A DNA stretch of 64,000 nucleotides from Myrica gale (Eukaryota; Streptophyta; Magnoliopsida; Fagales; Myricaceae), in assembly GCA_963930655.1 (NCBI GenBank), contig OZ005604.1:7946001-8010000 (forward strand). Reading direction: 5' to 3'. How positions within the stretch are numbered: position 1 is the stretch's first letter; every line of letters starts with the position of its first letter. A model generated the notes under the pieces. That model ran no database searches and was not told where the DNA came from. It saw only the letters and a list, made by a program, of their open reading frames with translations. Below, piece after piece: positions 23,851-36,045 of the stretch. The translations under genes and the position numbers were made by a program.

Positions 23851-24781
23851 TCACTAGCCCTTTTCATTAGACGTTGGACCCAGAAAACAATGTATTATAT
23901 ATTATTTATTTTGTCCATTTTCTGCTTTTTGTGAGTATTGGTTCTCTGTTGACCGTATAAGGTCAATTGACTTCTGCTTGTTTTTAATGAAATCGCGAAG
24001 TTACCTCAAAAGGCAAAAGAAGAAAACACGAGTTTTCTCCTCCCTGCTTAACTAATTGCGCTTGAAGATCAGTAGGTTTGTAATTTACAGGTCCTTGGAT
24101 ATACGTTCTTTGAGTCCGCTTTAGTGAGGCCCGATAGCACCAGATTGACTATGGTGACGATTTGTTCTCACAGTATTCTACTGTTTCCCATCCATTGTCC
24201 GCTTCTGCTTCACAAATTGCTGTGTTTCAGTTCTCGTTCTACGCAATTGGATTGATTCACTTGACTTGTGGCATTCCTTCTTTATTTCCGTGTTTTGTTT
24301 TCTTCTTCCTCATTTTCCTCCTATTTTTACAGTTCATTCTTCTGAATCCACGTGCTGCCAATGGGCTGTCCACATTTTATCCTCCTTATAGAAAGCAGTC
24401 TTAAGGAACGCAATGTCTTTGCTGCTTCCTTTTTCCCCACGAGGGAGCTACTAATATCATTCCTTAATTTCTAGAGATCAATTCATGTCTCGTTTTACGA
24501 TAGAGGTGAGAAACAAAGAAAAAATTCTTATATAATGCATTTTGCAGGCCATAATGGCTAATCAATCCTTCTGAGAGGAACTTGGAATCAACACGTAAAA
24601 CATCTACTATTCTACACGCTTTTGGTACAGTGGTATTTTTCTTCATAAAAAAAAGAAGAAGAAGAATAGCCGCTATTGAGTATCTATGTCTTGAGACAAA
24701 GCAAGTAAGTTTGGTCTTCTAGCAATTGAGGGTTAGCCACTTCGACCATCTGATCAAGAATGTAAAAGCTGTTTCAGTCCC
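23851..24781. other. Spacer downstream of the GNAT gene
   Basis: No supported gene. The part near 24782 is probably the 3' untranslated region of the minus-strand acetyltransferase. A pyrimidine-rich plus-strand frame at 24162-24404 encodes a hydrophobic stretch but has no family resemblance and looks random. Confidence 0.4.
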
Positions 24782-26902
24782 TCATCCAAAAAGGCATAAG
24801 CTGGCAAACTGTAGCCGAAGTACATTTAAGAGTAACTGCAGTGACATTACCTCAAAGCCCATCTTCTGATAAAGCTCTTGCGCAGGTATGTTGCTTCTAT
24901 CCACATGCACATACACCTGTTCCACGCCTGCCACAGAAGAGAAAAATTTTCCCATTTCCATCATCTGCTTCATATCAGGCACTACTCTATAACTTTTTTA
25001 GTTGTCAAAGAAAGTGGTCTTGTTCAACTTTTATCTTACCATCGCAGTTGGCCAATTCCATGGCAAAATGCAACATGTTAATTGCAATACCCTGGCGACG
25101 TGCTGATTTGGCCACACACAAGTTGGCAATATAACCATATCTATTTGTGACTGTTCTGTTGATGCTGCAGAAAAGAGGAGCTCTCACCCGTTCCTGTAAC
25201 AGCAATCAATTCCTTTGCCACGTTAGACAGATTGGAGCGAATATAGATAATCATGGCATATAGACTTAATTGTAACCAAAACAGAGCAGTACCCCGGGAA
25301 AATTCTCTCCGTGCAACAAATACCGGATGCTCAAATCAAGGGTTCCAACTACACTTTTCAGTACAGTGCATTTTACATTTCTCACTTCCTTCTTAACCTG
25401 ATAAAATTGGATGCCAAGACACTATTAGGAACTTTTATATAATCAAAAGATCAATGTCATCTTTTTTCCATTATAATGAAATTGAAACCGAAGAAGCTTT
25501 ATCATATCAAGCAGTTGAACTCACCCTAACCACTGGGATTCGCCCAATATACAAACTAAATCAAACCAAATGGTATGATATTAGCAGATTGGTTTCGTAC
25601 CGTGACAATGCATGTGCATTTCTGCCCATACTGCTCTCTGCATCGCCTTTTTATTGCATTAAACTCCTACACAAAGCAAGAAGTATGCTTCAAGAATCTC
25701 AGGAACAGAAAATATTCAACAAATAATTTAGGTAAAAATATTAACCAGTTCAATGATATCAACTCCTACCTGCTCTGCAAATTTCCTTTTGAAGTTATCA
25801 ACATATCTGTGTTAATCAAGCATAGCTATAATTAGTGGTCAGTCTCCAACTCTTTCTTTTTATGCATAAATACAGTCCCATAGAGAGGCTGCAAACTAGC
25901 CAAAAATTCAAAATAGCTATGCAGGGCCTCACAGAAAGAACCCCAGCAAAACAGTGGAGGATTGAAAATCTGGACAAAGTAACCCATTGTTAACCTCCAA
26001 CATCTAAATTGTTAGTTTCTATAAGAATTGGTAATTTCATGACGTATGCTTAATATGAGTGTATCTTCATTGTAGTTTTGAGGACCCGATAGGCCAGATT
26101 ACCTCCTAGATATCTCGAAATAGAACAACATGAAACCATTATCTTAATTGTAGTTTTAGGGTGTTCCAATTTGTTCTAAAACCCAAAACACCCACACACA
26201 CAAAGGACAAAATAGTCATATGAAAGCTTTGTGTACCGTTCGTTTGTTCTATTTTCCCAGTGACTTTCTGCTCGTAGCCAAGCTGCTGTCTACCATAGAA
26301 TCAAAAACATAAAAAAAAAATATTCATGGACGTAAAATCAAATAACTAAATTAAGAAGAAAAAAACCCACACACGCCTCAAGATTGTGGTGGCTGAGTTT
26401 TTTTTTTTTTTTAATCCTATGATTGCAGGGTGATGATTATTGACTACCCAATACTCTTCATCGAGCAGTGCCTCTCGCGCCACGAACTTTCCGAACTGAA
26501 GTCGTTTCTCTTGAGCTAATTCCTGATCTGACGGCTGTAGCCGGTCGAATTGGAGATCGGACGGAGTTGACGATTCGAATTGAGGAATCAATGGCTTCGG
26601 AAGCTGCACAGAGAGTTCTTCCTTCTTCCTTGGATGAGAAAACTTAGAATCCATTGCCCTGTGAATAAAATTGAAAACAGACATATATACACAAACCCAT
26701 AATCCGGTTATCAGAGAAGCAGAGAGGATCGAGGAGGGAAATAGAGTAAAATGGTTTCCAGAAATTGAGAGAAAAGAAGCACAGAACTGTATGAAACTCA
26801 CATTGTCCAGGAGGCCGTGGCTACTTGGGTTTTGCGATGATTTCGAGACCCAGAGAGTGGAAACGTCAAGAGTTCAGGTCCGGGAATCGAAATCGTCGAC
26901 AT
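24782..26902 (-). CDS. GCN5-related N-acetyltransferase (GNAT), probably plastid-targeted
   Basis: Nine coding exons join in frame to 276 residues: 26902-26802, 26658-26448, 26289-26237, 25806-25770, 25666-25601, 25397-25293, 25193-25040, 24927-24851, 24808-24782. All introns have GT/AG ends. The enzyme family transfers acetyl from acetyl-CoA to amines or protein N-termini/lysines. The acetyl-CoA-binding motif RRQGIA lies near residue 224, preceded by YGYIANLCVAKSA and followed by VEQVYVHVDRSN and AQELYQKMGFE, the classic GNAT order. The Ser/Thr-rich N terminus (MSTISIPGPELLTFPLSGSR) suggests a transit peptide. From memory it is closest to Arabidopsis GNAT6 (At2g06025). The last exon (eight residues) is the least certain. 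An in-frame upstream extension to 27124 has non-ATG starts and is more likely 5' UTR. Confidence 0.88.
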
Positions 26903-29448
26903 CGCAGCTTTGATCCCTCCAGATTTCTTTGTTTCTTCCCTAGCAAAACACACAGGGAAAGAATCCCCCTTTTGGTTTCTGGTACGCGCGCGCCCGAGAG
27001 AGAGAGAGAGAGGGGGGGAAACAAAATTCTTTCGGAAATCTATACGAGGATTATGGACAGAGGAAGCAGTTGAAGAAAGAATAAGAAAAGGGCCCAAAGG
27101 AAGGTTTGACCGTGCAAATGGCAAACAGCGAAAGCTGACAGCTTCAGAACAGGATGAACATCATTTTTGTTCTCCTTAAGAAAAAAATACATGCTATCGA
27201 AATATTATATACCAGCTCGGTTTTAGTACGTTCCAACTGTCCTCTATTGTCTCCAACACAAAATAACCTCGAAAGCTGCATGCTTTGTTGGTTTTTGACG
27301 TCATAAAAAATTATAATAAAGAAAATGTTTTTTTTTTTACATTACCCGTTATCTAAATTATCTTATAAACTCTCATCTTTTGTTTGGTTGTTAAATAAGT
27401 ATAATAATATTGGTCGAAATTTGAATTTATAATCAGAAACTCTCATGGATGGTGGGTCCTACTCTCACTGGAATTTGGCCCTTTGGTGCTGTTTTGGAGA
27501 CACAAGCAACTGCCACAGTGACATAATAAAAATGCCAATAACGAGTTTTTGTCTTGCCCAGTACACAAGCGGTTGAGGTAAAAAAGAACAACTGGATGTT
27601 TCGTAGACGTGACAGAATCTGGAACACACACGGTTTAGTGGAACAAAACCGGTGGCGGCTGTCATTGTTTTGGATATACTTCTCAGAGAACATGTGGATC
27701 CTTAGCAGCCACCTTGCTTTCTTTCTCTCCAATATTATATACCTTTTTTTCTTTCTTTTTTTGTTAAAGTCTCCAACATGATACCTGCATGTTTGTGTGA
27801 TATATATAATTGAATCGTAGCCATTTTGTTTAGTTAACTAATGCATTAGATCTCATCCATAATGTTTTGCCCCAGACTGTGATGGTGCTGCATCGAGCAA
27901 GTTTTTTCTTAAATGGTTCCTTTTGTTCATTATCCGTCATCTTAATTACTAATGGAAAATATGCTGATGTAGAGTTTTAAAAATCATTACCCACCAGAAT
28001 GGGCACACATTTACAAAAATAACAATAGAAAAAAAAAACAAGAATAACAATATAAAAGAGACGTGTATTGCCATTAAACCTTAGAAATATTACCCAACTC
28101 TCACTTGATGTTCTTAAACGATTTGATATTTTTTCCGTAGACCAAAGCCCACTAAGGCCACCCCATCTGTTAGCATGTTTTACAGAGGGAATGCCCTATG
28201 GTCAGGTAATTAATTAGCAATTTAGCATACATATTACTCCACCAATGAATGAATATTTGAAGTTTAGTTGATACTTAATGCGTAAACTTCAGTAGCGAGA
28301 TGTCATTCCCATGGGCCATGTCTAAAATTCAAATCTTTCATGATATGAAGCACACAGTTTCTCAAAACTCTCCGGGCCGGATATTAGAAAGCAAGAGCGT
28401 TGTTAATTGTAGGCAGCAGGACCAACTTAATAAGACCTATCCTATGGTGGCTTCTATACCGACCATACTTTATGTCAATTTTCTCAAGATCAAACGAATT
28501 ATAATATTCCCACCGAGGTGTTTCAAAAGTATTACGGCTTTCGGCGTGCAAGGTGTATTAAAATTTTCTTTTCCCAGATTGTGTTTCAAAATTTGAAAGT
28601 GCACAGTTCTTTTCTTTTGTTTTTACGAGGCAAAGTGAAGAGTTAAATCAGCAGCTAAAAGTGATCCCAGCCGTTTGATTGTACGAGATACTCGAAGAAC
28701 AACCAAAACTAAATATATCTGTCCAGAGAAACAAAAGTACATACCATATCTTCAAATCAACGTGGTTCCATCATTGACTATTCCCAAATTTCATTAGATG
28801 TCGTTTACAAGACTTAAAGCACAAATTTCATTAAAGACAACCAGGACAATGAAACTTGTTTGAAACGCACAAATTTGAACTAAGAGCAAAGGAACTGCGT
28901 CCCCCACAGTTGTCTATACAAGCAAATATTGGAGCGTTGCATTACATGCAAACAACGAACAAGTAGTACTGAAGCTTTGCAATACATCCAAACAACTAAC
29001 AAGTGATGATCAAGCTAGCTCCTTTCCATGTATGCTGCAGTATTAGCATCCTCTTCTGTTTCCTACTGACCAGCTGCGCTTGAATTTCATATCCAAGGAA
29101 AAATGATGATGTCATGTGGAAACTTCCAAATGAAACCAATCCCCATAGCATCTCGATTTTTACATATCTGGTACACATCAAAGAACAAACAAATATCAAG
29201 AAATTATGGTATGTGAAAACTTGGAACCCTGCCCAGAAAAAAGAAGAGGAAGAAGAACTCAGGAATCAGAGAGGTATGTTCTTCCCATCTTAGGTATTAT
29301 TAGATTTTTTTTCCCTTGCATGAAGGGAGGAGAAAGTGCTATATAATTGAAAATATGAGTTTTTTCATGTTCTAGTTTACAAATACCCCAGTCCTAGATA
29401 TTGATGATACCAGGAAGTTCACGATAAATGTACCTGGTTTTTAACTGA
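26903..29448. other. Intergenic region between the GNAT gene and the 188-aa gene
   Basis: Bases 26903 to about 27180 are likely the 5' leader and promoter of the GNAT gene. From 27180 to about 28900 the DNA is AT-rich with no coding pattern. A 98-codon frame at 28300-28596 has no family resemblance. Bases 28900-29448 probably include the 3' UTR of the next minus-strand gene. Confidence 0.4.
26994..27014. repeat. GA microsatellite in the GNAT 5' leader or promoter
   Basis: A run of GAGAGAGAGAGAGAGAG preceded by GCGCGCGCCC. On the gene strand it is a CT run about 95 bases upstream of the ATG, a common place for CT tracts in plant leaders. Confidence 0.75.
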
Positions 29449-31980
29449 TCAATATGCTCCATCACTGTGGGTTAATATGGCCTCAACTCTATCGAGTGAT
29501 GCGTGCAACCGTCCAGAGTTCATGTTGAACAATGGTTCCCCAGTACCTAGAGCCCTATTAGATTCAATGTTTCATCCATAACCAAGTTCAGTGTGAACAC
29601 ATTGTTTATGAGATGCCAAAATGGACAAGAATATTGCAAGTAGTGCTAACATACTATAAATCTGCTTAAATGAAAACCAAACTATTTAGATCTGTACTAC
29701 TAATACACTATTAGATCAGTACTAACTGTTGGCAAGATCACTTCTTTAACACATCTGTGTTTTTTCTAACGATGTTTTACCTCCTAAATTCCATACCACA
29801 GTGCTATTGAAGACTCCAATATTCTTAATTCCAGATCACAGTGCTTCTATTTTCTAGTAAATGTCTAAACTATTGAGAAATTACCCAGTAATTTCTGGAA
29901 AAACATAATCAGCCCTCCACCCAAAACGGAAATCCATCCCAGGAAACAAGCCAAGTGATGTCTTATTGCGAATTCGAGATATGCCATCTCCACCCAAACA
30001 CGTAGTAAGCTTCCATTTCCAACCAGTTGCATTCATCTGAAAACTGTGGCCTAAGCCCACCTGTATATTTCTTTCACTTTAGTAAGAGCTCAAACACCAG
30101 TAAAGCTATCAATATGGAAAAGCATCAAACCTGGAGATTTAGAAATTTGGTGATGGGGATCTTTTTTGAAATAACACGTACATCCTGATGTATTGGCTCA
30201 TAGATGAACTTCCACCTTCGGTCAGGTGCTAAGGGCTTCAATACAAGCTTTGCTTGGTATTCATTGGCAGGAGCATTATAGAACTGAACCAAAACAATAT
30301 ATCAAAAAAGGTGTATAATCAATTATGTGCAAGATTAGTTGGGAAGTAAAATTCATCCAAACCAAAACCTGAGATAGGCATGCATCTGAATCTTTCAAGA
30401 ATTACTGCTATATCTTCTGTAGTGAGGGTGTAGTGAAACATGGAATACATCATCCACAGCAGGGATCTGGATAAAATTTTGTAACTTCTGGGGATATATA
30501 TAATACTCTTTTTTTGTATAATTAATACTACATCTATTGTGATTCCAAACACTAGCGACAAGTGGCCATATAATTCCACATACCCCATTGTAAGATTCTA
30601 CTCTGCAACAAGAATTGACATCAAGCATTTCTGTTGTATCACTTACCATTTCAACAATGAACTGCTCCCATAATGCTATCTATGTACTTGCAAATTCATA
30701 CTACCCATTCATTCTTTGAATTACTTCATGAAGTATTTGCAACTTCATAATATATGTATTATATATAAAGATATGTACATATAGATGTGTGTGTGGGTGT
30801 GCGAAATTAGCAAGGTACAACTACAAGTTGAACGAATGTGGAAACAGGCTCGCTTCCTTTTTCAAACACATTAGTTGTCATATTACTACGTAGCAATATC
30901 CAACCCATACCCTATCAGCTCATTTCCTATGCGTGAAGTATGACATGTCCATGCACCATATCTGGCCTAAGCTTATACAACTAGAGAGGCTTCATTTACA
31001 GTTCCTATTCAACCAATAAAGTAAGGTCACCAATATTCGCATTTAAAAAATGGAAATAAATTGCAACAATAGAGTGGTACACTTAGGTATTAATATCCCA
31101 AAAAAATATGACGCTAAATGCCAAAATCACACTACACCAAACTAAAATTACTACATTATTCTCACCCCAATAGAACAAGACAAGTGGTGTTAAATTTAAG
31201 ACAAGCCCCACAACCAGATAACATTACTAACGGAAAGGATTATCCAATAATTGAGATGTGAAACTCTTTTTCAGTCCTATGCAACAGAGAAAATCCAAAC
31301 CATGCAATGCATACACTCTTTTATGGCTATAATAAGTACATTGGAAACCTCAAAAACAAATAGTATGAGTTCATTGATCATGAAAGGTCGATCCATCCTG
31401 CTGATGATTTGACAAGAGCATATCAAATAACTAGACCAAAACATGTAAAGGACACGACAACATGAGGGATCTAATTCCCATAATAGAAAACTCTGCATGC
31501 TGGGACAATAACAAACAACAGAGTATTTATCTAGCATCGTCCAAAGAGACTCACAATCCTAGACTCTCACAAACAAAGTAGTATTATTTGTCATAGCATT
31601 TTTGACCTAGTTTCCTAATCCTAGATCCAAATTTGTGTGTTAAGTAAAGCAGGGGTTACCAAAAGCTATGCAGTAAGTCAGTAACCACCGGAACCATTAC
31701 TATGATGAAGTAAACTACAAATCACCTCGTCCATCTTAAGTGTACTATCATGTTTTGAATGGCAAACAGAGGAGTATATTGTTCAGAAAAAAAACAGTTG
31801 AATAGGATTAAGTGGAAAATTTTCCACTGGCAAGTCATAGAAGAATACCTCCAAATTGACACCAACACGAATACCTTGGACTTCTTTTCTGAACTTCAAA
31901 AGCAACTCCGACGGCATCAAATTAATGCTGTACAGTTCTTCCCACGGAGTAGGTTCTTCGCCATTTGACCCTGACTCCAT
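29449..31980 (-). CDS. Conserved plant protein of 188 residues (ORG4-like?)
   Basis: Four coding exons join in frame: 31980-31849, 30283-30131, 30060-29885, 29554-29449, all with GT/AG introns. The product starts MESGSNGEEPTPWEELYSIN and continues LMPSELLLKFRKEVQGIRVG, FYNAPANEYQAKLVLKPLAP, DRRWKFIYEPIHQDVRVISK, GLGHSFQMNATGWKWKLTTC, GLFPGMDFRFGWRADYVFPE, and ends HSDGAY. It has no signal peptide and no hydrophobic span long enough for a helix. The alternating aromatic pattern could suit beta structure. I know no biochemical function. Its position next to a GNAT and near a FIP1 homologue suggests the OBP3-responsive gene ORG4 (At2g06010), but that is a memory-based guess. The last acceptor was chosen because ATAG/GGCTCT keeps the frame while the nearer CTAG does not. 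Confidence 0.82.
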
Positions 31981-32843
31981 TTTTCAGAACCTAAATCTAC
32001 GAAAGAGAAAATCACGGATAACAAACCATGAGTGTCATTTGCTCTAAAATTCCAAACACAAAACTCACGCACCATAATTCACCACCCAAAAAATAAAAGG
32101 AAAGCCCAAAATAGAAAAGCCGCAAATTTTCTGTTCAGGCAAAAAAGGCATGCTATGGAAACGGAATTGAGGGTATCCAACATCAAATAGTACTAGGCTG
32201 CCTACGTTTATTTTGCTCCTTCAGAACCAAAGCTTGCGAAAATTTCAGAGGGCAAGTGCCTCTAGGCGTGGGAAAAGGGAAAAGAAATACGCCTGTTTAA
32301 TTCGATATGTATAGGAACCGTCTATTCGCATGTAAGGACCGGCGAGCCGCTGAAGTTGTTAGGCTCTGGCGGGCCTGGGACTTGGCCTCTTGCTTAGTTC
32401 TAGGACTGAAGAGAAGGAAGCTGCAGAGAGTTCTCCCGTAGGAGAAACTTACGAGGAGGTTGTACGGTCTTTTTGTTTTGTTTTTTTTTTAATTTTTCTA
32501 GCTGGCACTGCTGATTTGCTTCGTATACCCTTGGGGAATGGAAAGATAGGGAGGTTCTGACCGCCAGAAAACAACGGAGATTTAAATTTGCTGTCTAAAA
32601 CTAGACTAATCGAAAAAGAGATATATATGCCCTATATTTTTTGTTTTTGTTTTTTATTATAATTATAATTTTATTGTAAGACTGTTTTATCTCTCTTTAA
32701 ATTAGACTATTTAATTAGTAAGTAAGTTAGAAAAGATCTCTATTAAAACCATTTTAATTGGATGAAAATTAAGGGCAAGAAGTGCTCCACAATCCATTAA
32801 GAGAAATTGATATAATATCTAAGGCTCTACATAAAAAGATAGG

Positions 32844-33152
32844 GGATATGTTCGTTTTCACACTTTTTTTTCAGGATTCTAAGTATATTAACAAATCTAT
32901 CACCGAACATATTTAAAATTCAAACACAAACACCAATACATTTTACAAAATCTCCAACAATTTTTTAATTTTTTATTCAACATAAATTTTCTCTCTCTAT
33001 ATTTTTTCACATAACTTTAATATTTTTTTATTAAACAATTACATCAAATCATTTCTCTCTCTACTTTACACAAACATCAATAAAACATTATTCAACATAA
33101 AAATTCACAACTTCTCTAAAATCCTACATTTTTACTCAATACGAACATAATC
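32844..33152. mobile_element. MITE-like element, 309 bp
   Basis: The left end is GGATATGTTCGTTTT. The reverse-complemented right end is GATTATGTTCGTATT. AGG flanks both sides (32841-32843 and 33153-33155), a possible 3-bp duplication. The interior is extremely AT-rich with TTTCTCTCTCTA motifs like the Tourist-like elements elsewhere in the window. The flank does not fit the TWA rule, so the family is open. Confidence 0.45.
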
Positions 33153-33713
33153 AGGATCTCCATAAATTGTTGAATAAATTATATAGTTTAACTTAAAAAG
33201 AGAAAAAATTTAAATACCATAAGGTCCGAACAATCCTCACCTTCACATGGCCAGAAAATTATATATAATTATAGTTCCTAAATAGTATAAGATATATTTA
33301 ACGTGTCAGTCTCTTCGAATTAGACTATCTAAAACAACAAAGTTGAAGAGGATCTTGACTCAAGAAAAGAAGGCCAATTCTTGACACCGATTGGGCTATT
33401 CTAACGCGGTGTTGAGATGGATTTTGCCTAAATCCTCCGTAAATAGAAACAAAAACCTCTAAATGATATCAATAAAAGACCATTAAAAAAACAAAAGCTA
33501 TTAGGTACGACCATCAAAATGCTCCTAATAAAGTAAATCCCCCAATAGGTAATACCAAAAAGTCACTAGGAAATGAATGCTGCAGCAATAGTAAATGACC
33601 TGTACTGAATAATGCTAGTATTAACAGCATTAAAAAGGCCCATATATATAGGAAAAAAAGTTTCTACATTATAAAAGGATTCTTAAATTAAAATCTATTA
33701 AATAATAGAATTA

Positions 33714-33828
33714 CATATATAATCTATGAGATAGGGAGCTTTTCTTCATCTAAATATATGCATTGATATTCAAGGCATTTCCCTATATTTATTTTTTTCA
33801 TATATAATCTATGAGATAGGGAGCTTTT
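33714..33828 (+). repeat. 30-bp exact direct repeat, 85-bp period
   Basis: The same 30 bases, beginning CATATATAATCTATGAGATA, occur at 33714-33743 and 33799-33828. The intervening sequence is AT-rich and not itself repeated. Confidence 0.85.
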
Positions 33829-34178
33829 GCGCAAAATGTATATAGCCTTTTATTTTGTTTCGCAAAGAAACGTCATTTTGGGGTATGTGAAGAAACGTCA
33901 GTATGCTATCACTAGAGACGCTTTATATGATTCTACATCCATAACCAACAGCATCCGCCCAAAAAGGACAAAGAAACAACCACCTGCATCAAATGTTGTT
34001 CTTTAAGGTGAGACTTGTTTATGCAAACATTTCCTTTCTCACTCATTCTTCTGGCTTTATGGTAGAAATACAACACTCTTTAGTAAAATTGTTCTTCAAT
34101 GAAGACCTACATTCTGCAATCCCATTTCGATAACATACTAAATCATAACATAAGAGTTGATCCGAAGGAAAACAAAAT

Positions 34179-35110
34179 TTATGGCCCGTATGAGGTGCCG
34201 GGTAAAAGAGATGGCGGCAGCGGTGGCAGCAGTGAGGACTTGGAGCGCTTTGGCACGAACTTTCGAGCCCAAACATGCTTCCCATATATGAAAAACTTCA
34301 CTTTTCCCTTTCCACAAAGTATCATCTCCATGGTTGAAGCCTAGTGAAAAATAACACGTGCAAACAATGCTTGCTAATGTGGATTCGCTTCTTGCAAGTG
34401 CAAAGACTCTATACAATCCCCATATGATCTTGTAAGGAACTCTCTGACTTCCCATTCTTGTACAGGGTAGCCCTTAGAGAATGTGAAAAACATGGTCCGA
34501 CTGTCCGCTCGTACATCAGGAGACGTTCCTGAGGTCCGATGCTGAACCAGATCATCTCCACAAGGTCCTACAGGGCGAATTACTGGGGAACTAGAGGTTG
34601 GTGAATGAAAGGTGACAGTACCATCTGGCTCTCTGCTAAGCTTTGAGCAGCATTTCTCTCAACTGCGCGCTGCATTATATCCATTAGAGCTTTAATGCAT
34701 ACATCAGTCACAGTTCTGGCGACTGCTACAATACCATTTAGCCGATTTTCTTGGAAAAATTGGAGAGAGATCTTTTTCTCCATGAAGCCTTGTAGGAGAG
34801 GAATATCATAATTCTCAGATGGGGAAGATATCATGTTGCTGTGAATGCAGTTGAGGCATATTAGAGCCTCGTCTGCCAGTTCATTGATCAGAATGCAAGG
34901 CAAGGACAACATTTTCTTCACAGCATTCTTAAAACCCAACCGCTCCAACCAGAGCCCCAGGGCCATGACTTGTATGGACTCGATAGGATCTCGCCAAAGG
35001 TTGAGCACAAGGATAGCATAAAGCTCTCGATCAATTGAATGGAAACCGTTGAACTCTTCTTGAGAGACAAAAAAAGCCATCATATGCTCAACTCCGGCAC
35101 AAGGAGGCAA
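34179..35110 (-). pseudogene. Pseudogene of a conserved plant protein with an RRM-like C terminus
   Basis: The minus-strand frame from 35110 encodes a helical region (RELYAILVLNLWRDPIESIQ, LERLGFKNAVKKMLSLPCIL, EKKISLQFFQENRLNGIVAV). A frameshift near 34615 moves the match to another frame, which runs SSPVIRPVGPCGDDLVQHR, TMFFTFSKGYPVQEWEVREF and CGKGKVKFFIYGKHVWARKF to a stop at 34179. Two in-frame stops occur at 34374-34376 and 34341-34343. The C-terminal part has the look of a degenerate RNA-recognition motif, an inference only. I recall related uncharacterised plant proteins but no name. There is no ATG at the start and no intron was seen, so this may be a truncated or retroposed copy. 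Confidence 0.7.
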
Positions 35111-35410
35111 GATCCTGCTAATACTCTGTCGTAGTCAATACGATTGTTGTTGTGGCCAACGCTACCATGAAACTTCAAAAAATCTTTGTAGCCATATATC
35201 TTATGCCACTCTGTTGAAAAGACTAGTTCCTATGTCAACCCCTAGGCAATGCCTTTTAATACCATGGAAATGGATTAAGGTAGCATAGTTTAACCTTAAG
35301 GTATTTTTTTCAAGGGGGACTGGTTTTCGCTATGAAGCCCTTGGCAACTGACTGGTGTAACCGAGGTCAAGAGGCTCTTAGGGTCGCACAAAAATGACAT
35401 CTCCTATGAG
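35111..35410. other. Short spacer between pseudogene and solo LTR
   Basis: No gene recognised. It may contain the decayed 5' part of the adjacent minus-strand pseudogene. It ends in ATGAG, the left target duplication of the solo LTR. Confidence 0.35.
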
Positions 35411-35871
35411 TGTGAGACCCCGTATTCCTTTTTGTTATTTTCCTATGTATTTGTTTTTAATTTAACTCAAGGGGCCATATTTTTTGCCAATGTATGACTT
35501 AACTTTAATACTTATGGTAGTTTGTTTTATTGTTATTGTGAAACTTTATTGGTGCAATTCTATTATTTTCCTAAGAGCCGAATTTTTCCAAGGTACCTTT
35601 CTTTTATGAACTAATTTTTCCATTTGCTTATAATTATGCCACCATGATTTATGAAATTAAATATATTAAGAGAATTTTATTTCTTATTGCCGAAATTCTC
35701 TAAGTAGAAATCATTGTATGATAATCTATAGTTATGAAATTTATGTTGAGCATATAGATTATATTGTGTCCTTGATTAGGTAACCTTAATCTCCATTAGG
35801 TAGTCTTAAGCATCATTAGAAGAATTAAGTGATAAGTTGGTAGGTTTATAGGATAGCTTGATAAAGAACTA

Positions 35872-36045
35872 AATAATAAGTTAGTGTGCTTATTATGGAG
35901 ATAAGTTAGTGTGCCTATTATAGAGATAAGTTAGTGTGCATATAAAGGAGATAAGTTATTGTGTTTATAAAGATAAGTTGATATGCTTGTTGGTGATAAG
36001 CTAATGTACTTATATTAGAGATAAGTCAATGTGTCTATGTGATAA
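35872..36045 (+). repeat. Degenerate ~30-bp tandem repeat in the solo LTR
   Basis: About six or seven copies of a unit like AGATAAGTTAGTGTGCTTAT, separated by short AT-rich spacers. The later copies are more diverged. Confidence 0.7.

Larger units (their letters stand above)
31981..34178. other. Intergenic AT-rich DNA with one MITE-like element
   Basis: Bases 31981 to about 32480 probably contain the leader and promoter of the 188-aa gene. The rest is AT-rich with a MITE-like element at 32844-33152 and a 30-bp direct repeat at 33714/33799. No gene was seen. Confidence 0.4.

Noticed and set aside
26798..27124. N-terminal extension of the GNAT protein to 27124
   Set aside because: The frame is open but has no ATG before 26902 in a good context, and it contains the CT/GA tract. 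A 5' leader is more likely.
28300..28596. 98-codon plus-strand frame
   Set aside because: No family resemblance, no flanking exons, and the composition is that of AT-rich spacer DNA.
35180..35400. Possible organelle-derived insertion
   Set aside because: The sequence looked less AT-rich than its surroundings, but I could not match it to any chloroplast or mitochondrial gene.
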